The notes under the pieces are model-generated. The model was not told the origin of the DNA. It saw nothing but the letters and a program-made list of their open reading frames with translations, and made no database searches. A DNA stretch of 64,000 nucleotides from Burkholderia seminalis DSM 23518 (GTDB lineage Bacteria > Pseudomonadota > Gammaproteobacteria > Burkholderiales > Burkholderiaceae), in NCBI RefSeq assembly GCF_902832885.1, contig NZ_CADFDK010000004.1:157655-221654 (forward strand). Direction: 5' to 3'. Shown here piece after piece: positions 28,208 through 36,801 of this stretch; the first letter of the stretch is position 1, and the number at the start of each line of letters is the position of its first letter. A program made the position numbers and the translations under genes.

Positions 28208-29131
28208 ATGAAGATCAAGATACTCGGCTCGGGAGCCGGCGGCGGCCTGCCGCAATGGAACTGCAATTGTGCGAACTGCCGCCGTGCGCGCAGCGGAAGC
28301 GGCCACGTGCTGTCGCGCACGCAGTCGTCGATCGCGGTCAGCGACGACGGCATCGACTGGGTTCTGGTCAACGCGTCGCCCGACATTCTTTCCCAGTTGC
28401 GCGCGGCGCCGGACCTGCAACCGGCGCGCGCGATCCGCGACAGCGGCATCGCCGCCGTCGTGCTGTGCGACGCGCAGATCGATCACGTGACGGGCCTGCT
28501 GATGCTGCGCGAGCGCTCGACGCCGCTGCCGCTCTACGCGAGCGCGCCGGTACTCGACGACCTGTCGACCGGCTTGCCGCTCGTGCCGCTGCTCGGCCAT
28601 TACTGCGGCGTTGCCGCGCACACGATCGTGCCCGGCGAGCCGTTTGCGGTGCCGGCGGCGAGCGGGATCCGTTTCACCGCGATTGCCGTCGACAGCAAGC
28701 CGCCGCCTTATTCGCCGCGGCGCGCGTCGGCCGCGCCCGGCGACAACATCGCGCTGTCGATCGAAGACGTCGCGAGCGGGCGGCGCGCCTTCTATGCGCC
28801 GGGACTCGCGTCGGTCACCGACGACGTACGCGCGGCAATGGACGGCGCCGATCTCGTGCTGGTGGACGGCACCTTCTGGACCGGGACCGAGATGATCGAT
28901 CTCGGCCTGTCGGGCAAGCACGCGTCCGACATGGGACATCTCGCGCAGTGCGCGGAACACGGGCGGCCCGGCATGATCGACTGGCTCGACAGGTTGCCCG
29001 CGCGAACGCGCAAGGTGCTCACGCACATCAACAACACGAACCCGATTCTCGATCCGCATTCCGTCGAACACGCGCACCTGCGCGCGCATGGCATCGATGT
29101 CGCGCACGACGGCATGCAATTCCAGGTCTGA
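28208..29131 (+). CDS. pqqB: PQQ biosynthesis hydroxylase PqqB
   Basis: 307 residues, the usual length. The start [18 protein letters not shown] and the Cys-rich C-N-C-A-N-C motif are typical of PqqB, a metallo-beta-lactamase-fold protein. Family work assigns hydroxylation of the tyrosine part of the crosslinked intermediate. The conserved D-x-H-V-T-G-L (near residue 97) and D-M-G-H (near 242) segments carry the metal ligands. It lies 61 bases after pqqA and 2 bases before pqqC. Confidence 0.96.
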   Translation: MKIKILGSGAGGGLPQWNCNCANCRRARSGSGHVLSRTQSSIAVSDDGIDWVLVNASPDILSQLRAAPDLQPARAIRDSGIAAVVLCDAQIDHVTGLLMLRERSTPLPLYASAPVLDDLSTGLPLVPLLGHYCGVAAHTIVPGEPFAVPAASGIRFTAIAVDSKPPPYSPRRASAAPGDNIALSIEDVASGRRAFYAPGLASVTDDVRAAMDGADLVLVDGTFWTGTEMIDLGLSGKHASDMGHLAQCAEHGRPGMIDWLDRLPARTRKVLTHINNTNPILDPHSVEHAHLRAHGIDVAHDGMQFQV

Positions 29132-29133
29132 CG

Positions 29134-29853
29134 ATGAACGCACCGATCCCCGCTACGGCGTTGCACGCGACGCCCTGGACCGCGACCGAATTCGAGGCGC
29201 GCCTGCGTGCGCTCGAATCGCGCTATCACATCCATCATCCGTTCAACCGGCGGCTCAACGGCGGCGCCTGTTCGCCCACGCAGATTCGCGGCTGGGTCGC
29301 GAACCGCTTCTACTACCAGATCTGCATCCCGCTCAAGGATGCGGCGATCCTGTCGAACTGCCCGGATCGCGAGACGCGGCGCCGCTGGATCCAGCGGCTG
29401 ATCGACCACGACGGGCAGGGCGACAACGCAGGCGGCATCGAGGCGTGGGTGCGTCTCGGCGAGGCATGCGGTCTCGAGCGAGACGAACTGTGGTCGCTCG
29501 AACACGTGCTGCCCGGCGTGCGTTTCGCGGTGGATGCGTACGTAAACTTCGCGCGGCGCGCGCCATGGCAGGAGGCGGTGTGCTCGTCGCTGACCGAGAT
29601 GTTCGCGCCGCAGATCCATCTCGACCGGCTCGCGGGCTGGCCGTCGCATTACCCGTGGATCGAGCCGGCCGGGCTGCATTACTTCCGCAGTCGCGTGCCG
29701 CTCGCGCAGCGCGACGTCGAGCACGGGCTCGCGGTCACGCTCGCGCATTTCACGACACCGGAAGCGCAGCAGCGCGCGCTCGGCATTCTGCAATTCAAGC
29801 TCGACATCCTGTGGTCGATGCTCGACGCCGTCGAAAAGGCCTACCCGTTATGA
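29134..29853 (+). CDS. pqqC: Pyrroloquinoline-quinone synthase PqqC
   Basis: 239 residues, all-helical fold of the TenA/haem-oxygenase type. Segments [22 protein letters not shown] and H-Y-F-R-S-R are diagnostic. PqqC carries out the final ring closure and oxidation to PQQ in the cytoplasm. Its last four bases overlap the pqqD start, indicating translational coupling. Confidence 0.97.
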   Translation: MNAPIPATALHATPWTATEFEARLRALESRYHIHHPFNRRLNGGACSPTQIRGWVANRFYYQICIPLKDAAILSNCPDRETRRRWIQRLIDHDGQGDNAGGIEAWVRLGEACGLERDELWSLEHVLPGVRFAVDAYVNFARRAPWQEAVCSSLTEMFAPQIHLDRLAGWPSHYPWIEPAGLHYFRSRVPLAQRDVEHGLAVTLAHFTTPEAQQRALGILQFKLDILWSMLDAVEKAYPL

Positions 29854-30131
29854 ATGCGATCGAAGCCGCCAGCGGCGTGCCGCTGCGCCCCTGCCTCAGG
29901 GGCATGTACCGCCTGCAATGGGAGGCGGCCCAGGAGGCGTACGTGCTGCTCTATCCGGAGGGCATGGTCAAGCTGAACCCGAGTGCGGGCGAGATCCTCG
30001 CGCGCTGCGACGGCACGCGCGAACTGGACGACATCATCGGCGAGCTCGAGCGCCTGTTCATGCAATCGGATCTCGCGACCGACGTCTACCGTTTCCTCGA
30101 TCATGCGCGACTGCGCGGCTGGCTCGACTGA
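29850..30131 (+). CDS. pqqD: PQQ precursor peptide chaperone PqqD
   Basis: 93 residues, starting within the ATGA overlap with pqqC. The winged-helix recognition element features [19 protein letters not shown] and C-D-G-T-R match PqqD, which binds PqqA and presents it to PqqE. It ends one base before the pqqE start. Confidence 0.96.
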   Translation: MNAIEAASGVPLRPCLRGMYRLQWEAAQEAYVLLYPEGMVKLNPSAGEILARCDGTRELDDIIGELERLFMQSDLATDVYRFLDHARLRGWLD

Positions 30132-30132
30132 C

Positions 30133-31272
30133 ATGACGTCCGACACTTCCCGTCCGTCCGCGCCGCTGTGGCTGCTCGCGGAACTCACGTACCGCTGTCC
30201 GCTGCACTGCGCGTTCTGCTACAACCCGGTCGACTTCGCGACGCACGGCGCGGAACTCGACACCGACACGTGGCGCACGGTCATCAGCGATGCGCGCGCG
30301 CTCGGCGCCGCGCAAATCGGGTTCTCGGGCGGCGAGCCGCTGCAGCGCGGCGACCTCGAGACGCTCGTCGCGCATGCGCGCGGGCTCGGCTTCTATACGA
30401 ACCTGATCACGTCGGGCATCGGGCTGAACGTCGCGCGCATCGAGCGGCTCAAGGCCGCCGGGCTCGACCACATCCAGTTGTCGCTGCAGGATTCGACGCG
30501 CGAGCTGAACGATTTCCTGACCAGCACGCGCACGTTCGAACTGAAGCGCGACGTGGCGCGGCTGATCAAGGCGCACGGTTACCCGATGGTGCTCAACTGC
30601 GTGCTGCATCGCTACAACCTGCCGCACGTGGGACAGATCATCGAGATGGCGCTCGACCTCGGCGCCGATTACCTGGAGCTCGCGAACACGCAGTACTACG
30701 GCTGGGCGATGCTCAATCGCGACCAGTTGATGCCGACCGTCGAGCAGGTGCGCGAGGCCGAGGATACGGTCAACCGCTATCGCAAGCTGATCGGAGAGCG
30801 CTGCAAGATCCTGTTCGTCGTGCCCGACTATTTCGAGCGCCGCCCGAAGGCCTGCATGAACGGCTGGGGTTCGGTGTTTCTCGGCGTCGCGCCGGACGGC
30901 ACCGCGCTGCCGTGCCATGCCGCGCGGTCGCTGCCGGGGCTCGCGTTGCCGAACGTGCGTGACCGGTCACTGCGGGAAATCTGGTACGACAGCGACGCGT
31001 TCAACGCGTTTCGAGGCGACGACTGGATGCGCGAAACGTGTCGCACGTGCGACGAGCGGCATGCGGATCACGGCGGTTGCCGGTGTCAGGCATACCTGCT
31101 GACGGGTGATCCGAACGAGGCCGATCCGGTGTGCGAGAAGTCCGCCCATCACGGCCAGGTCGAACAGGCCGTGCAGTTCGCGCGACGTCGCGCGCCGCGC
31201 GACGAACGACCGCTGGTGTTTCGCAGCAAGGAGAATTCGCTCGCGCAAGGCGGCGCGGCGTGCGACGGCTGA
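30133..31272 (+). CDS. pqqE: Radical SAM PqqA peptide cyclase PqqE
   Basis: 379 residues. The radical SAM cluster motif C22-P-L-H-C26-A-F-C29 is followed by G-F-S-G-G-E-P-L. A C-terminal SPASM domain has Cys residues in C-R-T-C-D-E-R and G-G-C-R-C-Q-A for auxiliary Fe-S clusters. It forms the Glu-Tyr carbon-carbon bond in PqqA. A basic C-terminal tail of about 45 residues is normal for Burkholderia and Pseudomonas forms. No pqqF or pqqG protease gene follows. Confidence 0.97.
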   Translation: MTSDTSRPSAPLWLLAELTYRCPLHCAFCYNPVDFATHGAELDTDTWRTVISDARALGAAQIGFSGGEPLQRGDLETLVAHARGLGFYTNLITSGIGLNVARIERLKAAGLDHIQLSLQDSTRELNDFLTSTRTFELKRDVARLIKAHGYPMVLNCVLHRYNLPHVGQIIEMALDLGADYLELANTQYYGWAMLNRDQLMPTVEQVREAEDTVNRYRKLIGERCKILFVVPDYFERRPKACMNGWGSVFLGVAPDGTALPCHAARSLPGLALPNVRDRSLREIWYDSDAFNAFRGDDWMRETCRTCDERHADHGGCRCQAYLLTGDPNEADPVCEKSAHHGQVEQAVQFARRRAPRDERPLVFRSKENSLAQGGAACDG

Positions 31273-31406
31273 CGGGGCGCGGTCAGGACGAGCGCGGGTG
31301 AGGCAGTGCGACGCAATGGATGTCTGAACGATCGATACGCAGTCCTCCGGATATATCTGGCGCAATTTCGCGCGCAACGAAGGCTGAACGCGGGACGGAG
31401 TGCGTG

Positions 31407-32183
31407 ATGCGTGCGGCTGATGCGGGTATTCGAAGGATGAACGGGGCGCGCGGCGCCCTCCACGATCGCGTCGACCCTGGCGGCGTGCGTATCGCGTTGG
31501 CGATCGCCGCGACCTGTGTGCTGCATGTGGGCGTATTGATCCTGCTCGCCCGCGAACCGGCCGTGCGCGGCGTGACCGTGCAACGCCGGGTGATGGTGGC
31601 GACGCTGATTGCGCCGGCACCGGCAGTGCCGACGGCGGCGGCTGCCGCGGCGAATTCGAGGGCTGCGTCGCACGCGATGCATCGCACGGTGTCCGCGCCT
31701 CGCTCGCCGATGAGCAGCAAGCTGCCGACGATCCAACCCGCCGCACCGGATCGAACCCGGCCGCCGGCACGCGATGCGGCGGCGCCGTCGCCGCCCGTGC
31801 CGTCCGCGACGGCAAGCGAGCGAAGCGTCACGCCGCACGACGACGCGCGTCCCGACACCAGGCAGGCACGATCCGAATCGCAGACCTTACCGGCGCCCGC
31901 GACGCCGCGCTTCGTCGCGCATCCCGACTGTGCGCTGGCCACCCCCGGCTACCCGCCGCAGTCGTTGCGTACGGGCGAGCACGGCACCGTACTCGTCGAA
32001 CTGGTAACCGATGCGGCCGGCCGGGTGGTCGCTGCGCGTGTCGTGACCGGCAGCGGTTTTCCGCGCCTCGATGCGGCGGCGCGCGACGCGGTGCTGGAGA
32101 GCCGCTGCGCTGCGCAGGTCGAGAACGGCACGCCGCTGCCGATGCGGGCGCGCGTGCCGATCACGTTCACTCTCGATGAATGA
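31407..32183 (+). CDS. TonB-family energy transducer
   Basis: 258 residues from the ATG at 31407, which has a GGAG site; ATG 31437 is an alternative. An N-terminal membrane anchor (V-R-I-A-L-A-I-A-A-T-C-V-L-H-V-G-V-L) is followed by a Pro/Ala-rich periplasmic linker. The C-terminal TonB domain contains Y-P-P-Q-S-L-R-T-G-E-H-G-T-V-L-V-E and a V-x-x-S-G-F-x-x-L-D-A-A-A motif. The protein energises TonB-dependent receptors. It begins 135 bases after pqqE and may be co-transcribed; the nearby receptor at 22030 is the natural partner. exbB/exbD are not in the window. Confidence 0.88.
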   Translation: MRAADAGIRRMNGARGALHDRVDPGGVRIALAIAATCVLHVGVLILLAREPAVRGVTVQRRVMVATLIAPAPAVPTAAAAAANSRAASHAMHRTVSAPRSPMSSKLPTIQPAAPDRTRPPARDAAAPSPPVPSATASERSVTPHDDARPDTRQARSESQTLPAPATPRFVAHPDCALATPGYPPQSLRTGEHGTVLVELVTDAAGRVVAARVVTGSGFPRLDAAARDAVLESRCAAQVENGTPLPMRARVPITFTLDE

Positions 32184-32201
32184 CCGGGCACTCTGGCGAC
32201 A

Positions 32202-32540
32202 TCACCCGTCATCCGCCTTCGCCTGCAAATCCTTCAGCCCCTGGATCACGACCAGCAGCGCGCGCCCGTGCTCGTCCGACCCGTCCCACGCGTCGACGAT
32301 CGCGTCGCGCAGCAGGTCGTTGTAGCGCCGGCGCGACGGCTCCGTATCGACGCCATAGAAACTGCATAGCTTGTTGAATGGCGCGCTGCGGCGCAGCCGC
32401 CGTCCGTTCGACAGCCGCAGGCGCGACACGGTCGGCTGGCTGACCCCGGAAAGTCGCGCTATTTCGCTGGACGAGCGTGTGTCTGCCAGCAGGCGGCGCA
32501 ACAGGTCTTGAACGGGAAAATCTTGGTCCGGGGCTTCCAT
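32202..32540 (-). CDS. Small helix-turn-helix DNA-binding protein
   Basis: 112 residues from the ATG at 32540. The segment S-S-E-I-A-R-L-S-G-V-S-Q-P-T-V-S-R-L-R (residues about 27-45) is a clear XRE/LacI-like helix-turn-helix. The remainder is helical with no obvious ligand domain. It is divergent from the 299-residue unknown gene at 32619, which it may regulate. A near-consensus promoter places the transcription start at or next to the ATG, so the mRNA may be leaderless. The ATG at 32549 would overlap the -10 hexamer and is less likely. Confidence 0.75.
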   Translation of the reverse strand: MEAPDQDFPVQDLLRRLLADTRSSSEIARLSGVSQPTVSRLRLSNGRRLRRSAPFNKLCSFYGVDTEPSRRRYNDLLRDAIVDAWDGSDEHGRALLVVIQGLKDLQAKADDG

Positions 32541-32547
32541 GCGATGC

Positions 32548-32576
32548 ATTATACCTATACAGTTACGGCTGTTGAA
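32548..32576 (-). promoter_or_regulatory. Sigma-70-type promoter giving a possibly leaderless transcript
   Basis: On the minus strand TTCAAC (32576-32571) is separated by 17 bases from a perfect TATAAT (32553-32548). The expected +1, about 7 bases on, coincides with the ATG at 32540. Confidence 0.55.
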
Positions 32577-32618
32577 TGGGCTTGCTGTCACCAGCGAGGC
32601 TGTATCCCGAGAAAGTTG

Positions 32619-33518
32619 ATGACACTGAAACACCTCCCTCCCACGTTCTGCTGGACCAAGATCGGTACCGAGTCCGGCGAGGAACTGCCGACCGTCGTGC
32701 TCCGCAAGGAATGGGAGCGCCGGCTCGGGGGCGGGCGTTTTCTGTGGGGCATCAACCAGCCGCTCGGCAGCAGCGCGCAAGTCGCCGCGCATCGCACGGG
32801 CTCGTTGCTCGCGTTGTTTTCGCCGGTCGCGTCGCGCCCGCGCGCGGGCGAGCGCAAGGACGCGCTGCTGTGGAATGCATGGGTCGACGCAAGCGGGCAG
32901 GTGCGGCCGTTGCCGCCGCATACGTTCATCGCCAGCCGCTCGACGTTGCCGTCGGGCCGTCGCCGCGAACAGCACTACGCACTCGTGTGTGCGTCGTCCA
33001 CCGCGCTGACGGTCGGCACGCAGTTGCGCGTGTTTCCCGATCATCTGCGCAGCGTGAGCACCGGCAAGCCGCTCGGCGCCGCACAGGGTGCGGCCGTGGT
33101 CGATTGCGTCGGGCGGGCGAGGGAGCAGACGGGCAAGAGTTATCCGCTCGCGTTGTCGGTCGAGCTCGAAGCGCCGTATTTCGTGCGGCTCGCGCAGCCG
33201 TGCGTGCTGAAGGCGCGCGATCTCGCGGAAGTGAACAAGGCCACGCGCGCGGGCGATTTCGATCGCTTCGTCGAGCTCGTCGCGCGCCTGCGCGGCCGTT
33301 CGCCGACGGACGCCGTGCGCGGCGTCACGCGCGATCTGTTCGACGTGCCGCCGATCGAAACGGCGGCCGCGTATGTTGCGCCCGCCCATGTGGCGCGTAT
33401 GCGCAACCGGCCGGCCGTCGAGCATCCGCGCGATCTCACCGGCGATCTGTTCGACCTGTCGCCGGGCGACGCGGCTGCGTTTGCAGGGCTTGCGCATCCG
33501 CGTATCGGGCGCGCGTGA
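32619..33518 (+). CDS. Hypothetical protein, 299 aa, divergent from HTH gene
   Basis: I do not recognise a named family. The start M-T-L-K-H-L-P-P-T-F-C-W-T-K-I-G-T-E-S-G is chosen over longer starts because those would run into the divergent promoter. There is no signal peptide or membrane helix. Aromatic- and Gly-containing segments (F-C-W-T-K-I, F-L-W-G-I-N) in the first 60 residues look like a folded nucleic-acid- or nucleotide-binding core. The last 70 residues contain two similar D-L-F-D-V/L-P/S motifs, suggesting a small internal repeat or peptide docking sites. Only a weak ribosome site is visible. The HTH neighbour suggests an accessory or phage-related pair. Confidence 0.65.
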   Translation: MTLKHLPPTFCWTKIGTESGEELPTVVLRKEWERRLGGGRFLWGINQPLGSSAQVAAHRTGSLLALFSPVASRPRAGERKDALLWNAWVDASGQVRPLPPHTFIASRSTLPSGRRREQHYALVCASSTALTVGTQLRVFPDHLRSVSTGKPLGAAQGAAVVDCVGRAREQTGKSYPLALSVELEAPYFVRLAQPCVLKARDLAEVNKATRAGDFDRFVELVARLRGRSPTDAVRGVTRDLFDVPPIETAAAYVAPAHVARMRNRPAVEHPRDLTGDLFDLSPGDAAAFAGLAHPRIGRA

Positions 33519-33725
33519 CGCCAGGCGCGCGGCAGGCCGCGCAAGAATTTGTTGCAATCTCGCCGTGGCGGATCGGCGAGCGCAGAGGGACAATCGGCAC
33601 GAAGCGCGCTGCGCGGCGGCCGATGCGTCGATACGCGATGGGTCGTGGTTCACGCCACCGACATGCGCACCACGTACACTGAGCGTCGGCGTGCTTCACA
33701 CTGCAATCCTGAGGGAGGAGTGTCG

Positions 33726-33956
33726 ATGTCGACCCACATCTGTTCGCGGGAAGCGCAGGCCGCACAGCGCTTCGTCGAAGCCACGCGCAACGTCGATCAG
33801 GCGTTTCGCGCGGTGCGCGGCGAAAGCGACGACGACGGTTCGTCGGCCGAATACGCACGTGCGATGTCGCGCCTCGATCGCGCGCTCGACGAACTGGCGC
33901 GTGCACAGGAATGCTTCGATCGCGTCGTCGGCGCGGACGCCACGCACGGCAACTGA
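33726..33956 (+). CDS. Small hypothetical protein, 76 aa
   Basis: M-S-T-H-I-C-S-R-E-A-Q-A starts after a strong GGGAGGAG site; the upstream frame extension lacks one. The protein is acidic, helical and probably coiled-coil (two helices with regular Ala/Leu/Arg spacing), with two Cys residues. No family was recognised. It converges on a LysR fragment. Confidence 0.65.
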   Translation: MSTHICSREAQAAQRFVEATRNVDQAFRAVRGESDDDGSSAEYARAMSRLDRALDELARAQECFDRVVGADATHGN

Positions 33957-34032
33957 CCGATTCGTCTCCGCCGTTGTCCTCGCACGCCGGGCCGCGTGCG
34001 TACCGCTTCATGCGAGCGGGTTGCCCGGCCTG

Positions 34033-34149
34033 TCAATCCATCATCGTGTAACCGAGTGCCGATTGCGGCACGCCGAGTCGGGCGGCCGCACGCGTGAAGC
34101 TGCGCTCGCGCGCGACGGCGACGAAGACAGGCAGGCCTGCCGGGTTGTC
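34033..34149 (-). pseudogene. LysR-family regulator N-terminal remnant
   Basis: The minus frame encodes about 38 residues (L-P-V-F-V-A-V-A-R-E-R-S-F-T-R-A-A-A-R-L-G-V) that match the first helix-turn-helix of LysR regulators almost perfectly. The frame then stops (T-M-M-D-stop), and there is no in-frame ATG before it. The effector domain is absent. It lies just past the end of the esterase gene and is best read as a decayed regulator gene. Confidence 0.8.
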
Positions 34150-34163
34150 GCGCGGCGCGTGCG

Positions 34164-35042
34164 TCAGCCCGCGCGCGTCATGCCCGGCGCGGCAGGCGCG
34201 GGGCGGTACGCGTAGCCGCGATGCTGGAACGACGTCGCGAAGAACCGCATCTGGTAGCGGATCGCGTTCGCCCAGTAATCCCAGGTATGACCGCCGGGCC
34301 GTTCCGTATAGTCGTGAGGCACGCCGAGCGCGACGAGCCGTTCGTGCAGCGTGCGGTTCGAGTCGACGAATGAATCGTCGCGGCCGCAATCGATCGTCAG
34401 GTCGAGATGCGCACGGACGAACGCGCGCGCGCTTTCGACGATCACGTTGCGGTTCCAGAACGACGGATGGCGCACGGGATCGCCGAACACGTGGTCGATG
34501 CCCGGCTCGTCCGCGCAGCAGCGCGGATCGACCGCGCCGCTGATGCTGCCGACCGCGCCGAACGTGTCGGGCCGGTCGAGTGCGATGCGCAGCGCGCCGA
34601 AGCCGCCCATGCTGAGCCCGGTGATCGCGCGCGCGTGCTGCGTCGCGATCGTGCGGAAATGCAGATCGACGTAGGACACGACTTCGTCGCCGATGAAGGT
34701 TTCGTAGCGGCTGCCCGAATCGAACGGACTGTCGATGTACCAGCTTTCGTGTCCGCCGTCGGGCATCACGAGGATCGCGTGATAGCGGTCGGCCAGCGCG
34801 GCGATGCGCGTGTTCGACGTCCAGTCGGTATGGTCGCCGCCGGAGCCGTGCAGCAGATAGACGACCGGATAGCGTTCGTCGCCGCGGTTGCCGTGCGTGT
34901 AATCGTCGGGCAGCACGACGGTCGCCTTCAGCGTCTCGTGCATCGCGGCGCTCGGGATCGCGACGACCCGCGCGTGAAACGCGAACGCAGGGCTCGTGAC
35001 GGCGAGCAGCAGAAGCAGCCAGAAGGTACGTGCCAGGTTCAT
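34164..35042 (-). CDS. Secreted esterase of the esterase-D / S-formylglutathione hydrolase fold
   Basis: 292 residues. The ATG at 35042 has a GAGGA site; the signal peptide ends at A-F-A-F (residue about 19). The motifs V-V-Y-L-L-H-G-S-G-G and G-L-S-M-G-G-F-G-A-L (nucleophile Ser) and a C-terminal G-G-H-T-W (catalytic His) match PF00756-type esterases. Export suggests an acyl- or feruloyl-ester substrate outside the cytoplasm rather than S-formylglutathione. The specific substrate is unknown. The gene once had a LysR gene downstream, now a remnant. Confidence 0.85.
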   Translation of the reverse strand: MNLARTFWLLLLLAVTSPAFAFHARVVAIPSAAMHETLKATVVLPDDYTHGNRGDERYPVVYLLHGSGGDHTDWTSNTRIAALADRYHAILVMPDGGHESWYIDSPFDSGSRYETFIGDEVVSYVDLHFRTIATQHARAITGLSMGGFGALRIALDRPDTFGAVGSISGAVDPRCCADEPGIDHVFGDPVRHPSFWNRNVIVESARAFVRAHLDLTIDCGRDDSFVDSNRTLHERLVALGVPHDYTERPGGHTWDYWANAIRYQMRFFATSFQHRGYAYRPAPAAPGMTRAG

Positions 35043-35152
35043 CGATCCTCGCATGTGTCGACTCGGTCCGGCGCCGGGCACCGGGAAAACCCTGTTCAGG
35101 CGACTCTAGCAACCGTGCCTTTCAGACAAATTTCGGTGAATCCTACGGGTTG

Positions 35153-35893
35153 TCAGGTGGGCGGCGCGGCGACGATGCGCTCGATGGCGGCGCGAAACGC
35201 ATCGGGCTGCTCGGCCGCGATCAGGTGACCGCAGCCTGCGATCGTGTCGAAGCCCGCACAGCGCGCGAGCGCCCAGTCGGGCACGTGCCAGCCCGCGCGC
35301 GAGCGTTCGCCGGCGACCAGCCAGACGCCGTGACGCTCGAAGACTTGCGCGAGCGCCTGCAGGTAGCCGGGAGCGCCGGTAGTCGCGACCACCGAGCGGC
35401 CCATCGCGCGCAGCGTCGATGCCGGCTGATGCGCGAGCCAGCGGCGTGCGGCGTCGAGCTGGCTCGGCGACGGTGCGTCGATCGCGCCGCGCAGCCAGTC
35501 GAGCGGGGCGGCGCGCAGGCCGTCGAGCATCGCGTCGGCCTCGTCGGGCGTCATGCGGCCGACCGCCGCCGACCAGAACGCATCGTCGAGCGTGAAGTTG
35601 CCTTCGACGTTGACGACATGCCGCACGCATTCAGGATGTGCATGCGCGAACAGCATCGCGATCGCGCCGCCGACCGAATGGCCGACGATATCGACCGGCT
35701 GCGCGCCGAAATGCGTGGCGACGGTCCGGCGCACGTGTTCGACCTGTGCGGCAAGCGAGATCGCATCGAACGGGGTTGCGCGATGCGCGCCGTAGCCGAG
35801 CAGGTCGGGCGCGAGATGCGGGCCGTTCCATCCGCGCACGTCGAACGTGCCGATGAAACCGTGAATGAAGACGACGGGCGCGGGCTGGGTCAT
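35153..35893 (-). CDS. Alpha/beta-fold hydrolase
   Basis: 246 residues, starting M-T-Q-P-A-P-V-V-F-I-H-G-F. It has a G-H-S-V-G-G nucleophile elbow and a late G-C-G-H-L with catalytic His, with no signal peptide. It resembles the BioH/MhpC group but specific function is not readable. Its ATG overlaps the stop codon of the upstream DinB-like gene (35890-35893), so the two form an operon controlled by the inverted repeat at 36710-36746. Confidence 0.85.
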   Translation of the reverse strand: MTQPAPVVFIHGFIGTFDVRGWNGPHLAPDLLGYGAHRATPFDAISLAAQVEHVRRTVATHFGAQPVDIVGHSVGGAIAMLFAHAHPECVRHVVNVEGNFTLDDAFWSAAVGRMTPDEADAMLDGLRAAPLDWLRGAIDAPSPSQLDAARRWLAHQPASTLRAMGRSVVATTGAPGYLQALAQVFERHGVWLVAGERSRAGWHVPDWALARCAGFDTIAGCGHLIAAEQPDAFRAAIERIVAAPPT

Positions 35894-36696
35894 TCGGCGG
35901 ATACGGAGGGCAGGGGCGGCAACGCGAGTTCGGCGAGCAGTTCGTCGAGTTCGAGCATGTGCGTGCGGTCGTGGTCGAGCAGTTCGCGCACGAGTTCGTC
36001 GAGCGACATCCGGCGGATCCCGTCGCGCAGCCCGCAGCGCGCGCGTTGCGACGGTTCCAGCGCGGCGGCCGTGGCGCACAGCGCGGCGCGACCCGATCGG
36101 AATGCGTCGACCGCGGGGGCGAGCGGCTGCGCAAGATAGTCGCGCTGCGCGGCGAGGGCGGTACCGTCGACCGACTCGATCACGGGCAATTCGGCCGTAC
36201 GCACGACGTCGATGCGCTCGGCGAACACGGCGTCGAGGTCGCGCAGGTGGTACGCGTGTTCGACGAGCGAGAAGCCGGTACCGGTCGGGCGGCGCGTGCG
36301 CAGCGCGACCGGCACCCGCGCGGCATACGCGGCGAGCCGGTCGGGCATGCGGGCCAGCGCGGCGACGACGTCGGCGAACGGCAGCCGCCGCGGAAACGGG
36401 CTGAACACCGCACCGTAGCTGAACAGCGCGCCGCCGAGCCGCCCGCGCGCCTGCACGACCTCGTGACCGTGACGGCGCATGACTTCCGCGACCATCGCGC
36501 CGCAGAACTGGCGAGCCGTCGTGTCCGCTTCGATTTCGGGGAATTTGCGCGCGATCTCGTCCTGGATCGCGCCGATCGCGGCGACGCCGACGCGCGACAG
36601 CGCGGCGAACTCGAGATAGCGCTCGGGCTGTTCGATCAACGCTTCGAGCTGGGCGCCGAGCGCGGTCGTGCGGAAACGGTCGAAACGGGAATGCAT
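35890..36696 (-). CDS. DinB-like / unknown protein, 268 aa
   Basis: The C-terminal half contains T-G-F-S-L-V-E-H-A-Y-H-L-R-D-L-D and a later H-D-R-T-H-M-L-E-L, the spaced His residues of DinB/YfiT-type metal-binding four-helix bundles. The first 110 residues form a distinct N-terminal domain with no recognised match. DinB-fold enzymes include thiol-dependent transferases. Its pairing with an alpha/beta hydrolase suggests a small-molecule detoxification module. The start at 36696 lies 14 bases from a very strong palindromic operator. Confidence 0.65.
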   Translation of the reverse strand: MHSRFDRFRTTALGAQLEALIEQPERYLEFAALSRVGVAAIGAIQDEIARKFPEIEADTTARQFCGAMVAEVMRRHGHEVVQARGRLGGALFSYGAVFSPFPRRLPFADVVAALARMPDRLAAYAARVPVALRTRRPTGTGFSLVEHAYHLRDLDAVFAERIDVVRTAELPVIESVDGTALAAQRDYLAQPLAPAVDAFRSGRAALCATAAALEPSQRARCGLRDGIRRMSLDELVRELLDHDRTHMLELDELLAELALPPLPSVSAE

Positions 36697-36709
36697 GACG
36701 AACGGGTTT

Positions 36710-36746
36710 CGATTAGTAACGTATCAAAACGATACGTTACTAATCG
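36710..36746. promoter_or_regulatory. 37-bp palindromic operator with perfect 16-bp arms
   Basis: CGATTAGTAACGTATC (36710-36725) and its exact reverse complement (36731-36746) flank the 5-base spacer AAAAC. The core GTAACGTATC-N5-GATACGTTAC is the size and symmetry of a TetR-type operator. It sits directly before the DinB-like gene and would block its promoter. The cognate regulator is not adjacent. Confidence 0.75.
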
Positions 36747-36801
36747 GGTGCTCGTCAACCGGCGTCTCCGGACACGCGCGAGGCGCGTGCCCGCCTGCTG
36801 C

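Noticed and set aside
31345-31365. A possible sigma-54 promoter (TGGCGCA...) upstream of tonB
   Set aside because: The GC dinucleotide is not at the required 10-base spacing from GG.
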